Assembly: GCA_036379355.1 (NCBI GenBank)
Contig: DASVGV010000019.1
Coordinates: 1-7,270, forward strand
DNA from: CAJCIY01 sp036379355
GTDB lineage: Bacteria > Actinomycetota > Actinomycetes > Mycobacteriales > CAJCIY01
Length of the DNA: 7,270 bases
Reading direction: 5' to 3'
In this document: one piece after another, positions 5,532 through 7,270 of the stretch
Numbering within the stretch: position 1 is the first letter of the stretch
How the letters are laid out: each line of letters begins with the position of its first letter
Made by a program: the position numbers and the translations under genes
The notes under the pieces: model-generated
What the model was told of the DNA's origin: nothing
Databases searched by the model: none
What the model saw: the letters and a program-made list of their open reading frames with translations, nothing else

Positions 5532-6640
5532 CGGATCACCTCCGGCTCGGCCGGCACGTACGGCAGCGCGGGCACGTCCTCCTCGGCGAGGCTGCGGCCA
5601 CCCGACACGAGCAGCCGCAGCAGGCGGAACCCGTCCTCGGCGAGCGCGCGCTGGCGGGCGACGGCGGCCGGCGTCGCGGGTCCGCGGGCGAGCGCGGCGC
5701 GGACGGCCTGGGCCAGGTCCTCGGCCGGTGCGACCGGCCGCACCGACGGCTGGCCGAGCGCCGCCGACACGGCGCCGAGCTTGCGCTCGTGGTCGACGGC
5801 GACCGACGGCGTGCCGGCGAAGGCGGCGGCGACGATCCCGTGGAACCGCGCCGTCACCACCACCCGGGCGGCCGCGGCCTGCGCGGCGGCCTCGTCGAGG
5901 TCGGCGGGCGGCGGCAGCAGCGGGGCGTCGAGGCCACGCGCGGCGAGCTCGCGCCGCAGCGTCCGGGCGACGTCGAGGTCGTCGCGGCCCCCGCCGCCCA
6001 CCTGCCACGGCACCAGCCGCGCCGGAAGTCCCAGTGCTGCCAGGCCCTCTGCGGTGCTCCGGACGACCGCGTCGCCACCGGCCTGGTGGCTGACCACGAC
6101 GAGGACGCCGTCGCGCGGGGACCCTGCCGTCGCTGCCGGCAGGGTCCACGCCGCGTCGGCACCGACGCGAACCGGACCGGGCACGCCGATCTCGACCAGC
6201 GCCTGCGCCGACGCCGCGTCCCGGACGACCAACAGGTCGGCCGCCGACGCGACGCGGCGCGCGAGAGCTCGCGCCGCGCGGTCGTCGAGGGCGCCGACGC
6301 CGACGCCGACGAGAGCGATCGGCCGGCCCGCCGCGCGCGCCGTCCAGGTCAGCAGCAGCGCGCGCCGCAGCAGGTCGTGCGGCGCGCGGCGGGTGTGCGG
6401 CGGCAGCGTCTTGAAGACGGTGCCGCCCCCGACGACCACCGCGTCGCTGCGGCGGACGGCCGCGGCGACGGCCGCCGGTGACCCGGACGGGACGAGGCGC
6501 ACGCCCTCGACCGGCCTGTGCACGTCCGCCGCCGTGGCCGCGATCCGCGCGCCCGGCAGGGCGGCGCGGAACGCGGCGAGGAGCGCGTCGTCGCCGGGAT
6601 TACGCTGCCCGAAGGCGCCGACCAGCAGGACGTCGGTCAC
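5528..6640 (-). CDS. Polysaccharide pyruvyl transferase family protein
   Basis: A 370-residue soluble protein of the CsaB/WcaK pyruvyl transferase family (PF04230), which transfers pyruvate from phosphoenolpyruvate to a sugar hydroxyl pair to form a ketal on surface polysaccharides or their lipid-linked precursors. The N-terminus MTDVLLVGAFGQRNPGDDAL matches the family's opening strand and GxxNxGDEA loop. Further landmarks are VVVGGGTVFKT (68-78), VVRDAASAQALVEIGV (138-153), VVVTARFHGIVAAAFAGTPS (260-279) with His267 in the conserved Arg-x-His position, and the C-terminal DHERKLG (283-289). Some family members act as glycan sulphur- or phosphate-group enzymes or are uncharacterised, so the exact acceptor is open. 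The GTG at 6640 is chosen because the conserved domain begins there and GAGGAGGT lies just upstream; it starts 41 bp inside the GT4 gene. Its own end overlaps the fusion gene by 4 bp. Negative charge from pyruvate would make the final glycan acidic (inference). Confidence 0.88.
   Translation of the reverse strand: MTDVLLVGAFGQRNPGDDALLAAFRAALPGARIAATAADVHRPVEGVRLVPSGSPAAVAAAVRRSDAVVVGGGTVFKTLPPHTRRAPHDLLRRALLLTWTARAAGRPIALVGVGVGALDDRAARALARRVASAADLLVVRDAASAQALVEIGVPGPVRVGADAAWTLPAATAGSPRDGVLVVVSHQAGGDAVVRSTAEGLAALGLPARLVPWQVGGGGRDDLDVARTLRRELAARGLDAPLLPPPADLDEAAAQAAAARVVVTARFHGIVAAAFAGTPSVAVDHERKLGAVSAALGQPSVRPVAPAEDLAQAVRAALARGPATPAAVARQRALAEDGFRLLRLLVSGGRSLAEEDVPALPYVPAEPEVIR
5533..5543 (-). 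promoter_or_regulatory. Unusually strong Shine-Dalgarno of the flippase-GT-C fusion gene
   Basis: On the minus strand GGAGGTGATCC is complementary over all 11 bases to the conserved 3' tail of 16S rRNA (GGATCACCTCC). The GGAGG core is seven bases from the GTG at 5531. The site is made of the last codons of the pyruvyl transferase (Pro-Glu-Val-Ile-Arg), so the two proteins are tied at the sequence level. It decides the start of the fusion protein: the frame is open far upstream, but only this GTG has a ribosome site. Confidence 0.85.
6119..6169. repeat. Two neighbouring perfect inverted repeats
   Basis: GGACCCTGCCG (6119-6129) pairs exactly with CGGCAGGGTCC (6137-6147) around a seven-base loop. 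Four bases later CGCGTCGG (6152-6159) pairs with CCGACGCG (6162-6169) around CA. Both lie within the pyruvyl transferase gene (protein around residues 158-174, GADAAWTLPAATAGS). The first has mixed A-T and G-C pairs. No T-tract follows. Confidence 0.6.
6293..6310. repeat. Three tandem copies of the hexamer GCCGAC
   Basis: GCCGAC is repeated three times without gaps. On the minus strand it encodes the alternating Val-Gly run of VGVGVGAL (111-118) in the pyruvyl transferase, a likely strand-loop of the fold. Length change here would be in frame. It may just reflect codon bias for a Val-Gly repeat. Confidence 0.5.
6359..6388. repeat. 11-bp perfect inverted repeat with 8-base loop
   Basis: CGCGCGCCGCA (6359-6369) is exactly complementary to TGCGGCGCGCG (6378-6388) around GCAGGTCG. 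It lies in the pyruvyl transferase gene, coding for the RRAPHDLLRRALL stretch (residues 85-97). The arms are almost all G/C. No function is visible. Confidence 0.55.
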
Positions 6641-7270
6641 GGATGACCTCCTCGTAGATCTCGACGTGTGCGCGGGCAACCTGCGACCAGGAACGGCGCT
6701 CCGCGAGCGCAGTCGTGGCTGCACGCAGGCGGGCGCGCTCCTCCGGCCGGGTCAGGGCCCGTAGTCGCCCGGCGATCGCGGCCGGGTCGTCGCCCGCGAC
6801 CATCTCGGCGGGCGCCCCCGACGTGGCGGCCAGCTGCGGCGACACGAGGCTCGGGGTGCCGTACGCCAGGGCCAGCGCGAGCGCGCCGCTCGCGGCGTGC
6901 GGCTGCGGGTAGCAGAACAGGGCCACGTCGGCGGCGGCGAACCACTCCGCCACGTCGGGCTCGTCGACGTAGCCGGTGAACCGGGCCGACGGGAACCGCC
7001 GCCGCAGCTCGCCGGCGTAGTCGTCGCGGCCGGCCAGCCGTGGGTGCTCGCCACCCGCGACCACGACGTCGGCCCCGGCCAGATCACCTGCCTCGCAGGC
7101 GGTTTCGAGTCCCTTGTACGGCGCCACGAAGCCGAAGCACAGCACGGTGAACGCGCCGTCGGCCACGCCGAGGCGGCGGCGCGCCGCGACCGGGTCGGCC
7201 GGGGCCCGCTCCTCGACGCCGTGCGGGACGACGGTCGCCGCCGGCACGAGCCGGGCGAAGGCCGGCTCGT
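6600..7270 (-). CDS. GT4-type (GT-B fold) glycosyltransferase, C-terminal part
   Basis: The frame is open to the window edge and ends in TAA at 6600; 222 residues are visible and the N-terminal acceptor domain is missing. What is seen is the donor-binding half of a glycosyltransferase group 1 (GT4) enzyme: VVPHGVEE near the left end, then VLCFGFVAPYKGLE with the usual Lys of the nucleotide-sugar site, ARFTGYVDEPDVAEWFAAAD, ALFCYPQPHAASGALALALA and YGTPSLVSPQLA, and a closing helix SWSQVARAHVEIYEEVI. The EX7E motif common in GT4 enzymes is not obvious; a Ser-Gly segment stands in its place, as in some relatives. Retaining GT4 enzymes transfer sugars such as mannose or glucose from nucleotide donors in the cytosol. 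It is the first visible gene of the minus-strand operon and overlaps the pyruvyl transferase by 41 bp. GTG 7247 is not the start, since family sequence continues upstream of it. Confidence 0.85.
   Translation of the reverse strand, partial: EPAFARLVPAATVVPHGVEERAPADPVAARRRLGVADGAFTVLCFGFVAPYKGLETACEAGDLAGADVVVAGGEHPRLAGRDDYAGELRRRFPSARFTGYVDEPDVAEWFAAADVALFCYPQPHAASGALALALAYGTPSLVSPQLAATSGAPAEMVAGDDPAAIAGRLRALTRPEERARLRAATTALAERRSWSQVARAHVEIYEEVIRDRRPAGRRLRAA
6646..6653 (-). promoter_or_regulatory. Shine-Dalgarno of the pyruvyl transferase gene
   Basis: GAGGAGGT on the minus strand ends five bases before the GTG at 6640 (GGAGG core six bases away). It is built from the codons for Tyr-Glu-Glu-Val in the C-terminal tail of the GT4 gene. 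It fixes the pyruvyl transferase start within the upstream gene; the frame is open further upstream to 6724 but the residues there are arginine-rich and unlike the family. Confidence 0.8.

Noticed and set aside
5532..6149. N-terminal extension of the flippase fusion to 1,094 residues
   Set aside because: The extra part is out-of-frame reading of the pyruvyl transferase gene, low complexity and arginine-rich; the 11-base ribosome site at 5533-5543 marks the real start.
6259..6274. Dyad GCGCGAG-AG-CTCGCGC
   Set aside because: Seven-bp arms with a two-base spacer, all within a GC-rich coding stretch; several of this size occur in the window.
6544..6570. Hairpin TCCGCGCGCCC / GGGC-G-GCGCGGA near the start of the pyruvyl transferase gene
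   Set aside because: Needs a bulged G to reach 11 pairs and has no T-tract; it could affect early translation but is not clearly beyond chance.
2901..6764. A 1,287-codon open frame on the plus strand, antisense to the operon
   Set aside because: The translation is a monotonous Arg/Gly/Gln/Asp/His-rich sequence with no domain motif. Long antisense open frames are expected opposite genes with very GC-rich third positions. The minus-strand genes there have clear motifs and ribosome sites.
6600..7247. GTG at 7247 as the start of a complete short GT4 protein
   Set aside because: It would begin in the middle of the GT-B donor domain; the frame stays open to the window edge with family-like sequence, so the gene is cut by the window.
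1..7270. tRNA, rRNA, CRISPR arrays, insertion sequences, attachment sites
   Set aside because: None seen: the window is fully occupied by recognisable protein genes except for 48 bases, and no regularly spaced repeats or transposase motifs are present.

Overview
The window is very G+C-rich (about three quarters G+C by eye), uses GTG starts freely and has strongly GC-biased third codon positions. Together with a crotonyl-CoA carboxylase/reductase tail and the style of the glycosyltransferases, this points to a high-GC actinobacterium. The genus cannot be fixed from the sequence. The whole window is coding apart from one 48-base gap (193-240).

Left part, plus strand: the last 63 codons of a crotonyl-CoA carboxylase/reductase (1-192), then a short gap with a leaderless-type promoter, then a complete GH8-family glycoside hydrolase lipoprotein (241-1347). 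It resembles the BcsZ-type endoglucanases that accompany bacterial cellulose synthases.

Right part, minus strand, read from right to left: a GT4-type glycosyltransferase cut by the window edge (6600-7270), a polysaccharide pyruvyl transferase (5528-6640), an 888-residue fusion of a Wzx-like flippase to a GT-C (family 39-like) membrane glycosyltransferase (2865-5531), and a BcsA-like GT2 membrane synthase (1261-2868). Each start overlaps the previous gene (41, 4 and 4 bp) and has a good Shine-Dalgarno sequence inside it, so this is one tightly coupled operon whose promoter lies beyond 7270. The last minus-strand gene runs 87 bp into the 3' end of the convergent GH8 gene.

Taken together this is the distal part of an exopolysaccharide or cell-surface-glycan locus. 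The cytoplasmic GT4 enzyme would build a lipid-linked sugar unit, the pyruvyl transferase would add a ketal pyruvate, the flippase half of the fusion would move the unit across the membrane and the GT-C half would modify it outside. The BcsA-like protein would polymerise and extrude a beta-glycan, and the GH8 lipoprotein would trim it. The pathway order is inference; the gene identities rest on visible motifs. The main points of interest are the flippase/GT-C fusion, the reciprocal convergent overlap, an 11-base perfect Shine-Dalgarno, a 13-bp tandem duplication inside the fusion gene, and an unusual number of long perfect inverted repeats inside coding sequence.
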